Assembly: GCF_004664715.2 (NCBI RefSeq)
Contig: NC_051072.1
Location: 38,378,142-38,442,141 of the forward strand
Length of the DNA: 64,000 bases
Direction: 5' to 3'
DNA from: Peromyscus leucopus
Lineage: Eukaryota; Chordata; Mammalia; Rodentia; Cricetidae
Part shown: piece by piece, positions 35,646 through 47,530 of the stretch
Layout: the number at the start of each line of letters is the position of its first letter
Numbering within the stretch: position 1 is the first letter of the stretch
Notes under the pieces: generated by a model
The model's database searches: none
The model's input: only the letters and a program-made list of their open reading frames with translations
Told to the model about the DNA's origin: nothing
Program-made: the position numbers and the translations under genes

Positions 35646-36306
35646 TTTTAAATCAAGAAATTTTCTATTCATTTTACATACCAACCACAGATCCCCCTCC
35701 TCCCTCTTCCTGCCCCACCAGCCTTCCCCTCTAACCCACCCCCTATTCCCACTTCCTCCAAGTTAAGAGGAGTCAGCAGAGCCTGGTACATTCAGTTGAG
35801 GCAGGTCCAAGCCCCCCCCCCTTGCACCAAGGCTGTGCAAGATGTCCCACCTTAGGCACTGGGCCCAAAAAAGTCTGCTCATGCACCAGGGATGGATCCT
35901 GATCCCCCTGCCTGGGGGTCCCCCAAACAGTTCAAGCTAAACAACTGTCTTGTGTATCCTAAGGGCCTAGTCCAGTCCTGTGGGGGCTCCACAACTATTG
36001 GTCCACAGTCCATGTTTTTCCACTAGTGTGGCTGGTCGTCTCTGTATGTTTTCCCACCTAGAGTACTAACAATAGTCGAGAGTTCCTGAATTGGTCTACT
36101 CTGGTAACTGGATTGGTGAATATCCTAACTGTCATCACAGAGCTTTCATCCAGTTACTGATGAAAGCAGATGCAGAGATCCACGGCCAGGTACCAGGCCG
36201 AGCTCCAAGAATCTAATCGATGAGAAGGAGGAGGGATTCTATAAACAAGGGACATCGAGATCATGATGGGAAAACATATAGAGATGACCAGTCACACTAG
36301 TGGAAA
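35646..36306 (-). mobile_element. 5'-truncated and 5'-inverted rodent L1 insertion
   Basis: On the plus strand the insertion starts at a T-rich tail complement and 'ctattcattttacataccaa', the complement of a rodent L1 3' end, and runs as minus-strand L1 to about 36060. From there to 36306 the sequence is L1 in the opposite orientation. A 39-base segment at 36018-36056 recurs reverse-complemented at 36267-36305 with three mismatches, so the two parts overlap in L1 coordinates. A 14-bp duplication with two mismatches flanks the whole. This is the signature of twin priming during L1 insertion. Confidence 0.75.
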
Positions 36307-36320
36307 TCCTTTCACTATTT
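36307..36320. other. L1 target-site duplication, right copy
   Basis: tcctttcactattt, matching 35632-35645 at 12 of 14 positions. Confidence 0.7.
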
Positions 36321-38199
36321 CAAATGTATGGGCTCTTCTGTCATTAGTTGTTATGCTGTACATATACCTCTATACATATGTATTGCTAAATGTATAAATA
36401 CAACCTGCTCAGTCGGTGTAATGTTACATGCATTTGTGTTTTTAGAGCTGACCACTTAGTCAACCTTCTCATATCACGGAAGTCATCTATAATACACTGA
36501 TAAACAGTGATTCTAGAGTTCTAAAGAACAGTGACTCCACCCATGTTCCTGAACTTTCTGGAAGAAGACAGTCATTGTCAAGGATAGCTCTTCTCCCTCA
36601 TATGAAACTGAATAGGATTCCCTATATTCTTTCTCATTAGCTCCAATTATATGAACTTAATTCTTCTTCTCCATAAGTGTTTTCCTATTGGGTATTTTCT
36701 AGCGATCTTAAGACAACGTCTTCTACTATTTTTTACTAATCCAGATAGTTTCCTTGGACAATATGTTCTGTCTATGGATACACAGCTTTCTACCACATGA
36801 ATCCTTGTTTCTGACAGCCAGCTCACAACTTTCCAGTGCAGTTAATGGGAGTTTCTACTTTGCTATCTCAGTAGCTCAGAGGTCCTGTCAAGTTAACTGC
36901 TTTCTCCATCTCCTTCGGATGCCAAGCTGGTCTGGCTTCTGGATTCCCAGTGTTGGTAGCAGTTTCATTCTCCAAGTTACTGAAATCTCCATCATCTTTG
37001 ATTCCTCATCCTCTCCATCTTGTGATAGAAATGGAGAGCCACGAAGTATTTGAAAGTATTTAAGTGTTATAGTAAGTGAATTGCTTAAAAGAAATAGAAT
37101 ATACCAAACATGCTGAAGATTGACTGTGTCGGAGGACTGGAAGGAGAGCTGGTAGTTTTCACAGTTCCTAACATAGGAGTAAATGCATGAATGTTTGAAG
37201 ATGAGCTTTGGAAATACAAGCAGAAAAGGAGAGATAGGACATGATAAAGAAAAAAGTAGAATACATGTGTGAATATAATACCAAATAAATCTGAGTCCTC
37301 AGAATAAAATGGAGAATCTAGTTGTGTTTTAATCATATTACCAACAACTTTAAAATCATCTTCCCCCAGTTAAGAATTCATGTCTGCAATCAAGATGCTT
37401 AAATATTCTTTACCAAGTCCCCCGGCATAACAGAGGGAAACAGCAGGAACAGTGCTCTTGGTCCCTGTCATCTTAATACCATGGTTCAGTGTGTGACTGA
37501 AAGTAGTCTTGCTCTTTTTTATGGGCTGTGAGCTTCAATGATACTGCTATTTCACTTTGAAGATAGTTTCATTTGCAAATAAATCTCACGGGAAGAGAAT
37601 TCTATCACACGTTCACACCTTAGCTTTCATGAGAACTAAATAATTGTTATGAACAAATAGTGTTGGTTAACTTGAGGTGTGGTAATTATGATGATCCCTA
37701 ATAGATGCACTGTGTTTAGCTAAAGGAATCCTCAAAGAATTATATGAGGAAAATAAGCTGGAATATTTTACAAGATTTAGGCAACAAAGAACAGTGCGGT
37801 TGTTGGCTTAAGTTTTGAAGAAACAAGCCCCAACTGGATATTTTAATTGTTCTCTGAGCTGCCTGGGAAATAGGATTAAGTGCAAAGGAACTGAGGTATA
37901 ACAAGGACAAGAGGGCAAAGACTCCCATTCTGATGAGGTGAGATTTTCGTTATTTGATATTTATCATTGTTTTCTGTTTCTTACCTTGATACTGAGGAAT
38001 ACATTGTAAAATTAAGTGGTAGAAAGAAAATTGCAGGTATCCCCCTGTTGTACATTCTGGGATGTTATATCATGGAGTTTTTCTTTTAATATAAATAGAC
38101 TCTAATTAATTTTAGCAGTTTACCCTAACATCGAAACATGAATGACACAAAATTCAGAAAATCAGTTGTTGATTTTTTTTAAATGTTCTGTAAATTTAT
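36321..38199. other. Unclassified DNA, no gene
   Basis: About 1.9 kb has no named repeat. The frame 36754-37053 (99 codons) is Ser-rich with no motif. Confidence 0.35.
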
Positions 38200-38410
38200 C
38201 ATTGGTCTAAATGATGCATGACATGTGTTATTTATTTAGTACTGAAAGTCTTTTATGTGAATTATTTTATTTATTTGTTCTTATGAGAGTCCTATAAAAT
38301 AGTTCAAGCAGATAGAATTAGAAGTCCCAATCATAAATGATTAAAATAAAATTGAGAGTTGCTTAATTTCCCCAAACTCAAACTAAATAAATGTTAAGAC
38401 AATAACTTCA
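38200..38410 (+). repeat. Possible MIR fragment
   Basis: The segment 'gtgttatttatttagtactg', 'gtgaattattttatttattt' and 'gagagtcctataaaatagtt' fits a decayed MIR core ('...cattatctcatttaatcctcacaacaaccct'). Confidence 0.5.
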
Positions 38411-38472
38411 ACCTGGTAGAACATACTATGTCCAAAGTAAATTTAATATGAACCTTAAGAAATTCATAGGAT

Positions 38473-38693
38473 TGGGATCCGGAGAGATTACTCTGTAGTT
38501 AAGAGGACTAGATCCTCTTCCAGCAGATGCAGATTCTTTTCCTAGCCCCCACATGGCCACTTGCAACTGTGTATAATTTCAGTTCCAGGTGGTCCAATGC
38601 CCTATTCTGGCCTCCTTGGACATTGCACATGGAAAGTACACAAACATACATGCAATCAAAACACCCATACACATAAAAGTTTTAAAAAGAAGT
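38473..38693 (+). repeat. B2/B3 SINE
   Basis: It has a head 'gggatccggagagattactc' and 'gtagttaagaggactagatc', then 'cccccacatggccacttgca', 'actgtgtataatttcagttc', 'tgccctattctggcctcctt', and an A-rich end near 38690. Moderately diverged. Confidence 0.8.
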
Positions 38694-39157
38694 TCCTATG
38701 TTGTTTACTCTTCATAGCTAAACACAGGAAATAAAGGACTACTCAGAAAACCTCAAGGCCAGCGTTGGCAGTGGCATGAACATACTGCTTATATCAGTTA
38801 CTCTAGAGCATCCCTAATCAAACCCAAAACTGTAACTTCAGCTGCTAGTTCACCTCATTCATCTGTCCCACCATGCTTCGCGGCATCTGTACTATAATTC
38901 TCTGCTGCATCTTTAGATCTATAAGGAAGGAGTGAGTGAGGGCCTTGTTTAAGGCCTCATTGGTGATACAAAGCAGTGTAGGGATTTGCAGCTAAGCTGA
39001 TACATGCTATACAACAGTATGTTCATGCTAATCAATAATAAAGAATATATAATGTATTTATACATCAGTATGACAAAGAAAAAAGTTTTTTTCTTATTTT
39101 ATTGCTGATCTTTTTTAATAAAATAAATCCTGTGTTGTTTCTTTTCTTTCTTTCCTT
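38694..39157. other. Unclassified DNA
   Basis: Nothing recognised. Confidence 0.3.
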
Positions 39158-39402
39158 TCTTCTTTTGTGGTGCTGGAGATTGAACCCAGGGTCCACAGCA
39201 TGCAAAGCAAATGCTCTATCACTGTTCTATATCCCCAACATTCTTTTCAGCTTTTATTTTGAGACAAGGTTTCAGTAAATTGCCTAAGCCAGCCTGGAAT
39301 TCACTTTTTAACCCAAGAAAGACTGGAACTTGCTATCCTCCTGCTTCAGACTCCCAAGTAGTTTGAATTATATGCCTGTAACACCGGACCTAGACCTACT
39401 GA
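39158..39402 (-). repeat. B4 SINE, minus strand
   Basis: B4 is a fusion of an ID-like tRNA unit with a B1-like unit, and both parts are visible. The ID-like complement is 'tggtgctggagattgaaccc', 'atgctctatcactgttctat' and 'ccccaac'. The B1-like complement is 'tttgagacaaggtttcagta', 'aagccagcctggaattcact', ending with 'tatatgcctgtaacaccgg'. Confidence 0.85.
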
Positions 39403-39687
39403 TCTCTTAAGAATGAAAAATCACGTGTAATTACCTCAAATTCTCAGTCTGTACCTCATCTCACATATAAAGTATAACAAATACACTCTGCTTTTGCCTT
39501 TAAAAAAAACCTCATTTTAAAGGCAGAACCTAGTGTTTGCCTTTTAAAACCTGACAGAAATTTACAGCTCTGATCAATGACTTAAAAAAGTTATTGAAGC
39601 TGGAAAATCATTGAGGAAGGAGATCAATGAGAGGAGGCATGGGGGAGCAAATGAAAGCAAAGCATAGTGTTAGGCACATATTAAAAT
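39403..39687. other. Unclassified DNA
   Basis: Short stretch without a named repeat. The last part may belong to the L1 fragment beyond the B1. Confidence 0.3.
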
Positions 39688-39694
39688 ATGATGA

Positions 39695-39840
39695 GCCGGG
39701 CGGTGGTGGCGCACGCCTTTAATCCCAGCACTGGGGAGGCAGAGCCAGGTGGATCTCTGTGAGTTTGAGGCCAGCCTGGGCTACCAAGTGAGTCCCAGAA
39801 AAGGCGCAAAGCTACACAGAGAAACCCTGTCTCGAAAAAC

Positions 39841-39870
<30 letters not shown>
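39695..39870 (+). repeat. Young B1 SINE with poly-A tail
   Basis: This is a near-consensus cricetid B1 ('gccgggcggtggtggcgcac' to 'gaaaccctgtctcg'). Its A-rich tail from about 39838 ends in a run of about 29 A. The flank atgatga before it (39688-39694) recurs directly after the tail (39871-39877), giving a short target duplication. High identity and a long A run suggest a recent insertion. Confidence 0.95.
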
Positions 39871-39873
<3 letters not shown>

Positions 39874-39883
39874 ATGAAACCAA

Positions 39884-40312
39884 GGTTGGAAAAAGCACAG
39901 GGACAAATAGCCAAAGGAATGGAAACACATGAACTATGAACCAATAGCTGAGGGGCCCCCAACTGGATCAGGCCCTCTGAATAAGTGAGACAGTTGATTA
40001 ACTTGATCTGTTTGGGAGGCATCCAGGCAGTGGGACTGGGACCTGTCCTCAGTGCATGTGCTGGCTGTTTGGAACCTGGGGCTTATACAGGGACACTTGG
40101 CTCAGCTTGGAGGAGGGGACTGGACCTGCCTGAACTGAATCTACCAAGTTGAACTCAATCTTCAGGGGAGTCTTTGCCATCTCAGGGAGATGGGAATGGG
40201 GGTGGACTGGGGAAAGGGAGGTGGGGAAGGGTGGAGGGGCGGGAGGGGGGAGAACAAGGGAATCCGTGGCTGATATGGAAAATTAAATTAAATTATAAAA
40301 TTAAAAAGAATA
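39884..40312 (+). repeat. Rodent L1 3'UTR with G-rich polypurine tract
   Basis: The segment includes 'tggacctgcctgaactgaat', 'ctgtttggaacctggggctt' and 'cagggacacttggctcagct', well-known rodent L1 3'UTR landmarks. A G-rich tract lies at about 40196-40256, followed by 'aatccgtggctgatatggaa' and an AATTAAA-like tail. It is heavily 5'-truncated and carries no ORF. Confidence 0.85.
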
Positions 40313-40695
40313 AACACGTTCATAGGAAACTTCTTTTAAAAAAATATGTTGAAACCCACTATACTGTGTACCAACTAAAAGCACAATTTAAAAAGTAATT
40401 GAGTCTCAGATAGTACAAGGAGAGAAAAACAATCAAACAAAAATAAACACCAAGACAAACGTTCGGGTGAAATAAAATAAATGAAAGCTACCAAGTTACA
40501 GTTGTATGGACTCAGTGGCACATTTCAACCTCATCTAGAAACTTAATCAAATGTGGATCTTTTTTTTTTCCACATATGAAGTACTTTGTGGGTAGGCACT
40601 GGCCGGCTTGGCAGTTCAAACCTGTCACTAAGAATCGATTGTCTTTCCATGCTGCTGTCCTCTGTGAGTTTTTGTCCACATGCTCACAATACAGG
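40313..40695. other. Unclassified DNA
   Basis: Nothing recognised. Confidence 0.3.
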
Positions 40696-40755
40696 TGCCC
40701 CGCACCCCTTTGCCCCTTGCTCCCTCCCCCGTTTCCCCTCCCCCGACACCCGCAG
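40696..40755 (-). other. C-rich tract, candidate G-quadruplex on minus strand
   Basis: About seven runs of three to five C are separated by loops of one to seven bases, so the minus strand carries matching G runs. This meets the usual G3+N1-7 pattern for quadruplexes. Confidence 0.6.
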
Positions 40756-41027
40756 CTGCTCTGAACATGACATCCACATTCCAAGCTGGAAGAAAAAGAG
40801 AAAGCAAAAGGCAGGAAGAAGGCCGCCTAGTAGAATGGCATCTTTCGAGATCTCTGAAGGCTGCTGCTACATTTCTGTTAGAACATGGAGCTGTGTGGCT
40901 TCAGTAAACAGCGTTAGGAAGGCTTCCTGAGGTCAGAGAAAGTGAATATGGAGGTGGTAAACCTCAGCTTCCATGAAAAGGTATGATTCATGGACAGTAG
41001 ATTTGCAGAGTAAAAAAATCGAAAAGT

Positions 41028-41335
41028 ATGAAGAAAATACTTGGCCTAAAAATATGTGGTATAAATATAGGCAGAAGCATGCAGACGACTAAATTGGTGT
41101 CTATCAGTGTCAACTCGAAAACATATAAAGAGACATTTATAACAGCAACAAAATATATTTTTCATCTAGAAGTAAATAAGCCTAATAAAAGTTTGAATTC
41201 TATGGCAAATCATGCAAAATTTTATTAGAAAACAAATATCTGTATAAACGGAGAACTAACTCATACTCATGGATGCAAAGAACCAATATTATTGACAGAC
41301 TAATTCAAATGAATTTACACATTCAATGCCACAGA
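41028..41335 (+). repeat. Ancient L1M-type LINE remnant, ORF2 reverse transcriptase region
   Basis: The segment 'aagagacatttataacagca', 'acaaaatatatttttcatct', 'actcatggatgcaaagaacc' and 'aatattattgacagactaat' matches the old L1 ORF2 region that normally encodes the end of the RT domain. Frameshifts are present. A residual frame of 66 codons at 41028-41228 covers part of it. Confidence 0.6.
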
Positions 41336-44300
41336 CATTTTTTGTGGAGTTGTGTTCTACAATGATGTATTTTGTTATGATTTTTACAAAGCCTGATCAT
41401 AAAATTGAATTTTACAATATATTTTATTTTATACAGCTTGCTAATATAAACAAACTAAAATCTGCCTTTCTTTTCTTGTGTGGCCAGTGATTTCTGTATT
41501 GGATTATGAATTGGGGACTTAAAAAGAGTGGCAATGTCCTGCTTAAAAGGCTTTTCTTTTTTTCTCTGCAGTATAAATTGTGACCTTTTGGAACATAATG
41601 AACAAATTTTATACTGTGAGATACAATCCCGCAGACCAGAGCACACTGATGAGACATGTCTGCAGAACCTTTTCCAAAGCCGTCTGGGTAGATAGAAAGG
41701 CCAGCTGCATGCCCCCAAGCTCTCAAGCAGGCTATTTGCCTAGTTCAGACCACCAATCTAGCCTGGCCTAGCACCGGAGGGGAAGGTCCTGATCTGCCTT
41801 TGGCCCACAGGGATGCACCTTGGAGTTTTTCCACATTCTTCTGACTGTCTTCTAGAGTGCTCTTTGTAGTGGAATATTGGAGTTAAGCTATGTCAGTTAT
41901 GATTTATATTTTTTGTAAATGTTCTCTTTGTCACAGGATTTACAAACAGTGCTTTTCCTCCAAACCCCTCAATATTTATCTGTGACTTAAGTTTTAGTCT
42001 TTTCCTTGAGATTCTGTCCTTTTGAAACATATATGTATGTGCACACATGCCTAAATACATACACTTATCTTGGGGATCTGATGTCATCTTCTTCCATCTT
42101 GACTTCCACTGACAATTATAAAATTATAAAAATAACTGCTGAGGCAGCTATCTAAAGAGCCGAGAGTCACAGAGCCATGCTGACTGATGACCTGACATTG
42201 AGAAAGAAACACTTTCTGTATCTTATCAAAGCAATACGGTTGTTATTCAGTATTGTTGAGATAATAACAAGTTAGTGCAGAAATTAGCCCAAACAGTATG
42301 ATTCTTGGAATCTTATGTTCTCCCCACACCCAATAGATGTCAGAAACGTTTAATTCTAAGGGGGAAATGGTAGCCAGCATGGCCAAATGCTGTAAAAATA
42401 AGACACTTATAAAACATACCATTTTTGAGTACTTTGTCTGCAAGTAGGTTAGAATTATGGAGTGATGCCTTAGCTAGTCTACTGACGAATAGCTGGCCTT
42501 GATGTTTCACACAAGAACAGTCAGGGTGGCAGACAAACAGATGTCTCTAGAAAGAGACCTCCACTTAGACACTGGCAGATGGGGAGCTAGCCTGCAAGTG
42601 CAACGTGGCTTCCACATGAGCACAGATCTCAGCTCTGATGCTGGAACACATGGGAAAAAGCCTGGGGGAGGAAGACAGCTAAATGACAGCACTGTATAGG
42701 AACCAGCCATGAGTTTGTTTGCTGCACAATAAATGTCGTAGCCGAGAAAATCTGCATCTGGGGCTGCATAGACCACATCCAATCGCCAGGGTGAGCAAAG
42801 CACACACATAATGGAGCCACATGCAGCTTATTCTATTTCTTTGTGTTGAACCATCCTATTACTAGATAAAGCCATGTGATCGTTGTTCTTAACTGACTGA
42901 TAAGGGCATTTAATCCTTTGAACACAATCTTCACTAATATATGATACTGCCCCAAATAGATAGATTCCTATTTGATGCATAAGGAATATCCACATAATTG
43001 TGTTCAACCAAAGGCTATGAGGCAAGAAAATCCAAATAGAGCAACAGGATGCCCAACTGATCCTGTTAGATGAGCAAGAGCGTTGGCATGGCTTTAACCT
43101 CCAGAATGTCATCTAGAGAAGAAAACACCTCAACCACAGTGGCTTTCGATTTGGATTAGTTATGCAACAACCTTGACAGTTCAAAATTAAACAAAGCCCT
43201 TCACACTGAACTTACATGACCTGAGTTTAGAATGCTCTGCTCAAGTAATGTAGGAATTTGTGAGAGATCGTAATATTTGGAACATGGTGCTTTTGATTAA
43301 AATTTCCACAACAGCAGCAGAAGACCAAGGGAGAAATTTTAACCTGAAACTTTTTCATGACCACGGGTAGTAAGGAACTATGGTAACCTTTCACACCAAA
43401 TTTGAGGACTTTGGTCAAGTGCAATCGATTTAGAACAGTGTGCAGAAACTAAATAACCCAGTCTTGTGCCCGAGAGAACAGAGCAATATTACAGAAAATG
43501 AGTGAGGTCAACTCTGGGTGTGGAAATCCCGGCAGAATATTCTAGAAAGCATTTTTGCAGAGTTGGGCTAGGTCCTAGAGGCCACCACCAGAAGACAAGC
43601 ATCTGCAGCGTGGACACGGAGCAGCATGAGTCTCAAGAATAGAGCTTTGGGAGAAAGTGGCAGCTGTAGCTGACAGGACCGCACAGTTTCTCTGGTGCAG
43701 ATCTGCATGAAAATCACATCTGAGAACAGAAAGGCGACAGTCTGAAGAGTACGGATCCGAAGGGCAGAAGCCTAAAGACAGCCTGGACTGTGGAGACTTA
43801 GCATTTCCCAGGGTTTCTGCAGGTAAAAGAGCATTTAGAGACCAGTGTGCAGAAGACAGAGCAAGGCCAGTGCTTCCCTGAGGCAGGGCTTCTTACCAGT
43901 ATGACCAGTTCATCCTGACTTGGAAGGAATGCTTCTAAACATAGAAGCATCTCTGGTATGAGGCAGAATGGTTCTCTTGAACTGAAAGTCTGTATAGTCC
44001 CATGAAAACCACCCACAGGCACAATGCGTGTATGAAGAACACATGGGGCAAAATTGAAACCCAAACTCAGAAGGCTGGGCAGTGATCTCAACTCAGAAGA
44101 AAAACCCACACCTAAAACATGCCAAGCAGCTAGTGACCTTTGAGACTATGTCTCATCCCCACTCCTTTGTAATTTCTATCTTGAATGTTCCACAGGAAAG
44201 CTGGCCCTACCACTTAAGGTGTTTTCCCTTAGAGGCACTTTGCCCCTAACAGAGAAGCCTCAATCAGAGTTCAAAAGCAAAAAAAAAAAAAAAAAAAAGT

Positions 44301-45230
44301 CATGCTGAGTAGCAGGGACCTGGCGATAGCACAATAAATGTAGCGCTCTGTTTACCCATAGGCAAGGATTAAAAAAAAGTGAATTTGGGAGAGAAGACAG
44401 ATAAACAGACACTGTGGAGAGCAGTGATGAACTGTCTAACGGACAGGGAATTAAGTCCAGAGAACTTCACTGGCTCAGACTCACAGTGAGTGTCAGTGTT
44501 GGGCCTCATACACAAGTCTAATTCCAAATCTTGGCACCTAGCACTATTATCTACTGCCTCTTGACTTTTTCCTAAAGATTCAAATTAAAATTTAAGAACA
44601 AGCCAAAAGGAGAAAAAATAATGTACACACTATAACTCTTGGCGCAGAAGGAATCCTCAACCGTTTAGAAATAGTTTAGAGTTCACTGAAGTCTTCAAAG
44701 TAGGAATCATTGGCTTTGAAGTTTTGGAAACTTGGTGTTTAAGTTGCCTAGTGTTTAATCTTAGTCATTAGTGGAAACTATGCACACATCATTAAGCATA
44801 ATGCAGAATCAGCACTTACCTAGTTATATAAAAGAACACAACCAAATCAGGTACTAGTTACCCCAAATGTAAGATAATTCTTGTGCTGACTTTCGTTTTA
44901 AATGATTTTTTTAATCAAATCAACTGAACAACTGTGGTCATTTTACCAGGAACAGGCTGTTGGATGTAGTCTCTGGTTTTTCCTAGGAACCTAACTACAT
45001 CATTCATTTCTTACTCATCAAGTCTTTCCATTTCATTTCCATAGAAATAGTAAATGCATCTCTATGGTCACATCCACAGTGCCATGTCTCCTAGGCTGCA
45101 ACAATACTTCCTTAATTCCTTCTCTGGTTTCAGTGTCATAGGAAAGTAACCATTTAGTGAAGGAGAATGCCATCATGTGACATTCTTCTAGTAGCAAATT
45201 AAAATGCCTTTTAGAAACCTACAGAAACAA
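41336..45230. other. Long gene-free stretch
   Basis: About 3.9 kb has no named repeat except a pure A20 run at 44279-44298. Open frames of up to 103 codons (for example 42507-42809 and 43798-44109, minus strand) have no domain. Not supported as genes. Confidence 0.4.
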
Positions 45231-45645
45231 CTTACCTGGGCTCACAGGGGCTCACAGAGACTTATTTAACAACCAGGGAGCCTGCATGGGACTCACCTAG
45301 ACCCTCCACATACATGTGACAGTTGTGTAGCTTGATCTACTTGTGGGACTCCTAACAGTGGGAGCAGGGGCTGTCCCTGATGCTTTGGCTGGCTTTGGGG
45401 AACCCATTTCTCTTACTGGGTTGCCTTGGCCAGCCCTAATACAAGTGGAGGAGCTTAGTTCTACCTCAAGTTGATATGCCATGCTTTGTTGATACCCATG
45501 GGAGGCCTGCCCCTTTCTGAACAGAGGAGGAGTGGATTGGAGTGGGGCAGGGTGGTGGTTGGAAGGAATGGGAGGAGAGGAGGGAGGGGAAACTGAGGTC
45601 AGGATGTAAAATAAATAAATAAATGTGATTAAATAAATAAAAATC
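45231..45645 (+). repeat. Rodent L1 3'UTR, 5'-truncated copy
   Basis: The L1 3'UTR landmarks are consecutive: 'gggctcacagagacttattt', 'acatgtgacagttgtgtagc', 'ttgtgggactcctaacagtg', 'ttgatatgccatgctttgtt', a 'ggaggaatggg'-like purine tract, and 'aggatgtaaaataaataaat' at the end. The 123-codon minus-strand frame here is a by-product. Confidence 0.92.
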
Positions 45646-45664
45646 CTGAACACTAGCCCTTCCA

Positions 45665-45890
45665 ACACCTACCTATAGGTCTTAGATCTCCTTTGGGAAG
45701 CCACCCCTTACTTAATGTCACACATCTCCAAAGCATAACTACACTGGCAAAGGCTACTATTACTTTGTTGATTGTTTAATTAATAATTTGTCTTTTCGAC
45801 CCAATTGCAAGCATCAAGAAGATAGGAATCATTGTGGTCTTGCTTACAGCCCTGCTTGAGACAATGCCTGGTATTTATTATATATATATA
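45665..45890 (+). repeat. L2 LINE 3' end
   Basis: The segment 'ctttgggaagccacccctta', then 'caagcatcaagaagatagga', 'atcattgtggtcttgcttac' and 'tgagacaatgcctggtattt' matches the L2 terminal region. It follows the L1 copy almost directly, so the L1 may have landed in it. Confidence 0.6.
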
Positions 45891-46521
45891 GGCTGATTTG
45901 ACTGATTCGGTTTTAGAGGTTTGCAGTTCATAGTAACTTGATTATCAGCAGATTTTTTTCTGATATTTTAATTGAAAGATCAAATAAATCTTTGAGCTGT
46001 ATTTTTATAATCAGTAGCCAACATTTATATCTGGCAAAGGAGGCAAGAACTCTTATTAAAAAAAAAAATCAAGGAGGTAAGCAAAGGCCTGCTGTAGAGC
46101 TGTTGAAATCTCCAGTAAGTCACAGTTTTCAGTAAAATAACCAGGGCATCCTTAGCAACCTCAAGGAAAACCCACCTGTGCCAACAGTTAGATTAAAACA
46201 AGCTATTTCTAGAGTGTTAAGACTCTCCATATTCTAATGTCTGCCAGGAATTGATTATTTCAACAGAACCCTGTGTTCTGAAGCATGGATTCTCTGATGC
46301 AGAATTAAGCTAGACTGTAGAAAAGCCATGATGGCCATAATCTCTTCCTTTCCTAAGTCAGATTGTTTATATATCAGCATTTTAACTCCAAGTTTTATGG
46401 ATTTCTGAATTTATTTGGCTAATAGCATGTCACATTTCCTTAATAATCCATGTTAATACAATGTGAATTAGAAATATACTTTAGACTGTTCTTGATTTTC
46501 TTGGTGAGAAGTGTCATTAAG
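45891..46521. other. Unclassified DNA
   Basis: A (TA)n run lies at about 45880-45890; nothing else was recognised. Confidence 0.3.
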
Positions 46522-46532
46522 AAGAACATGCT
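46522..46532. other. ID element target-site duplication, left copy
   Basis: aagaacatgct, repeated at 46630-46640. Confidence 0.9.
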
Positions 46533-46629
46533 TAGGGGTTTGGGATTTAACTCAGTGGTAGAGCGCTTGCCTAGCAAATGCAAGGTCCTGGGCTTGGTCC
46601 TCAGTTCTGAAAAAAACAAAACACAAAAT
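46533..46629 (+). repeat. ID SINE with target duplication
   Basis: The element reads 'ggggtttgggatttaactca', 'gtggtagagcgcttgcctag', 'caaatgcaaggtcctgggct', the usual BC1/tRNA-Ala-derived ID body, followed by an A-rich tail. An 11-bp perfect duplication (aagaacatgct) flanks it. Both RNA polymerase III boxes are recognisable. Confidence 0.95.
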
Positions 46630-46640
46630 AAGAACATGCT

Positions 46641-46790
46641 GTGCTGGGCAGTGGTGGTGCATACCTTTAATCCCAGCACTCGGGAGGCAGAGCCAGGCGG
46701 ATCTCTGTGAGTTCGAGGCCAGCCTGGTCTACAGAGTGAGATCCAGAACAGGCACCAAAACTACACAGAGAAACTCTGTCTCAAAAAAAA
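46641..46790 (+). repeat. B1 SINE inserted at the right edge of the ID duplication
   Basis: A near-complete B1 ('gtgctgggcagtggtggtgc' to 'gaaactctgtctc') begins immediately after the ID right duplication. Its A-rich tail runs into a GAA/GGA tract. I could not find its own target duplication. Confidence 0.92.
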
Positions 46791-46855
46791 AACAAAAAGA
46801 AGAAGAAGAAGAGGAGGAGGAGGAGGAGGAGGAGGGGTAGGAGGAGGAGAAGAAG
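46791..46855. repeat. (GAA)n/(GGA)n tract grown from a B1 tail
   Basis: About 65 bp of purine trinucleotides directly follows the B1 A tail. Confidence 0.9.
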
Positions 46856-47530
46856 CTACTGCTGGAGTAAACAGCATCATAATGATAGCTATCTATGCAA
46901 TTTACTCAAAAAACGATCACTGACTCAGCTAATGTAAAACTCATTAATTCACTTGTCAATGTTTGGGGTAGGCATCTACCACCTTAAGCCTTCAGTAAAT
47001 ATTCTTAGTCTTTGCCAGGTGGACTCGGTGTATTAAAGAAATGAAAGTCGCTCAATTTTGTAGCAAGTCCTAGAGTAGTAGCCTTCCTCCAGTATCAGAC
47101 CGGGCCCAGACCAACTTATTAGCACACATTTATTGAACATGTTAGAAAGGCTGGTTACTCTCTCTAGTTGTGGTAACAACATCCTTCAAACAACCTTAAG
47201 TCTTATAAGTCACTGTGTCTCAGAAACAAGACCATATGCCAGGTTATAGATAACAGAGTATGGTATCTAGACAGCAAGAATTGTCATGAAAGCCTTTGGA
47301 CCCCACTGAATCATGACGACACTGGATTTGACCTCATCTGCCCCTATATCATAGATTTTTAGAGAATATAGCATTCTTCAAACATAGCCTGAGGTCTGAA
47401 CAGGGTTTATCACAGGGGTGACATGAGCAGTGACTAGTGACTAAAAGCCTCTGGAGAAGGTCACACTATTATGTATCTTTCACTAAGAACTGGAAAGGAC
47501 ACCCTGTCCTGCCCGTGACTCTGGAGCATT
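46856..47530. other. Unclassified DNA
   Basis: Nothing recognised. Confidence 0.3.

Noticed and set aside
45297..45668. 123-codon minus-strand frame
   Set aside because: It is the reverse complement of an L1 3'UTR; not coding.
46533..46620. BC1-like or tRNA-Ala gene
   Set aside because: The copy has the ID consensus with an A tail and target duplication, so it is a SINE insertion rather than the source gene.
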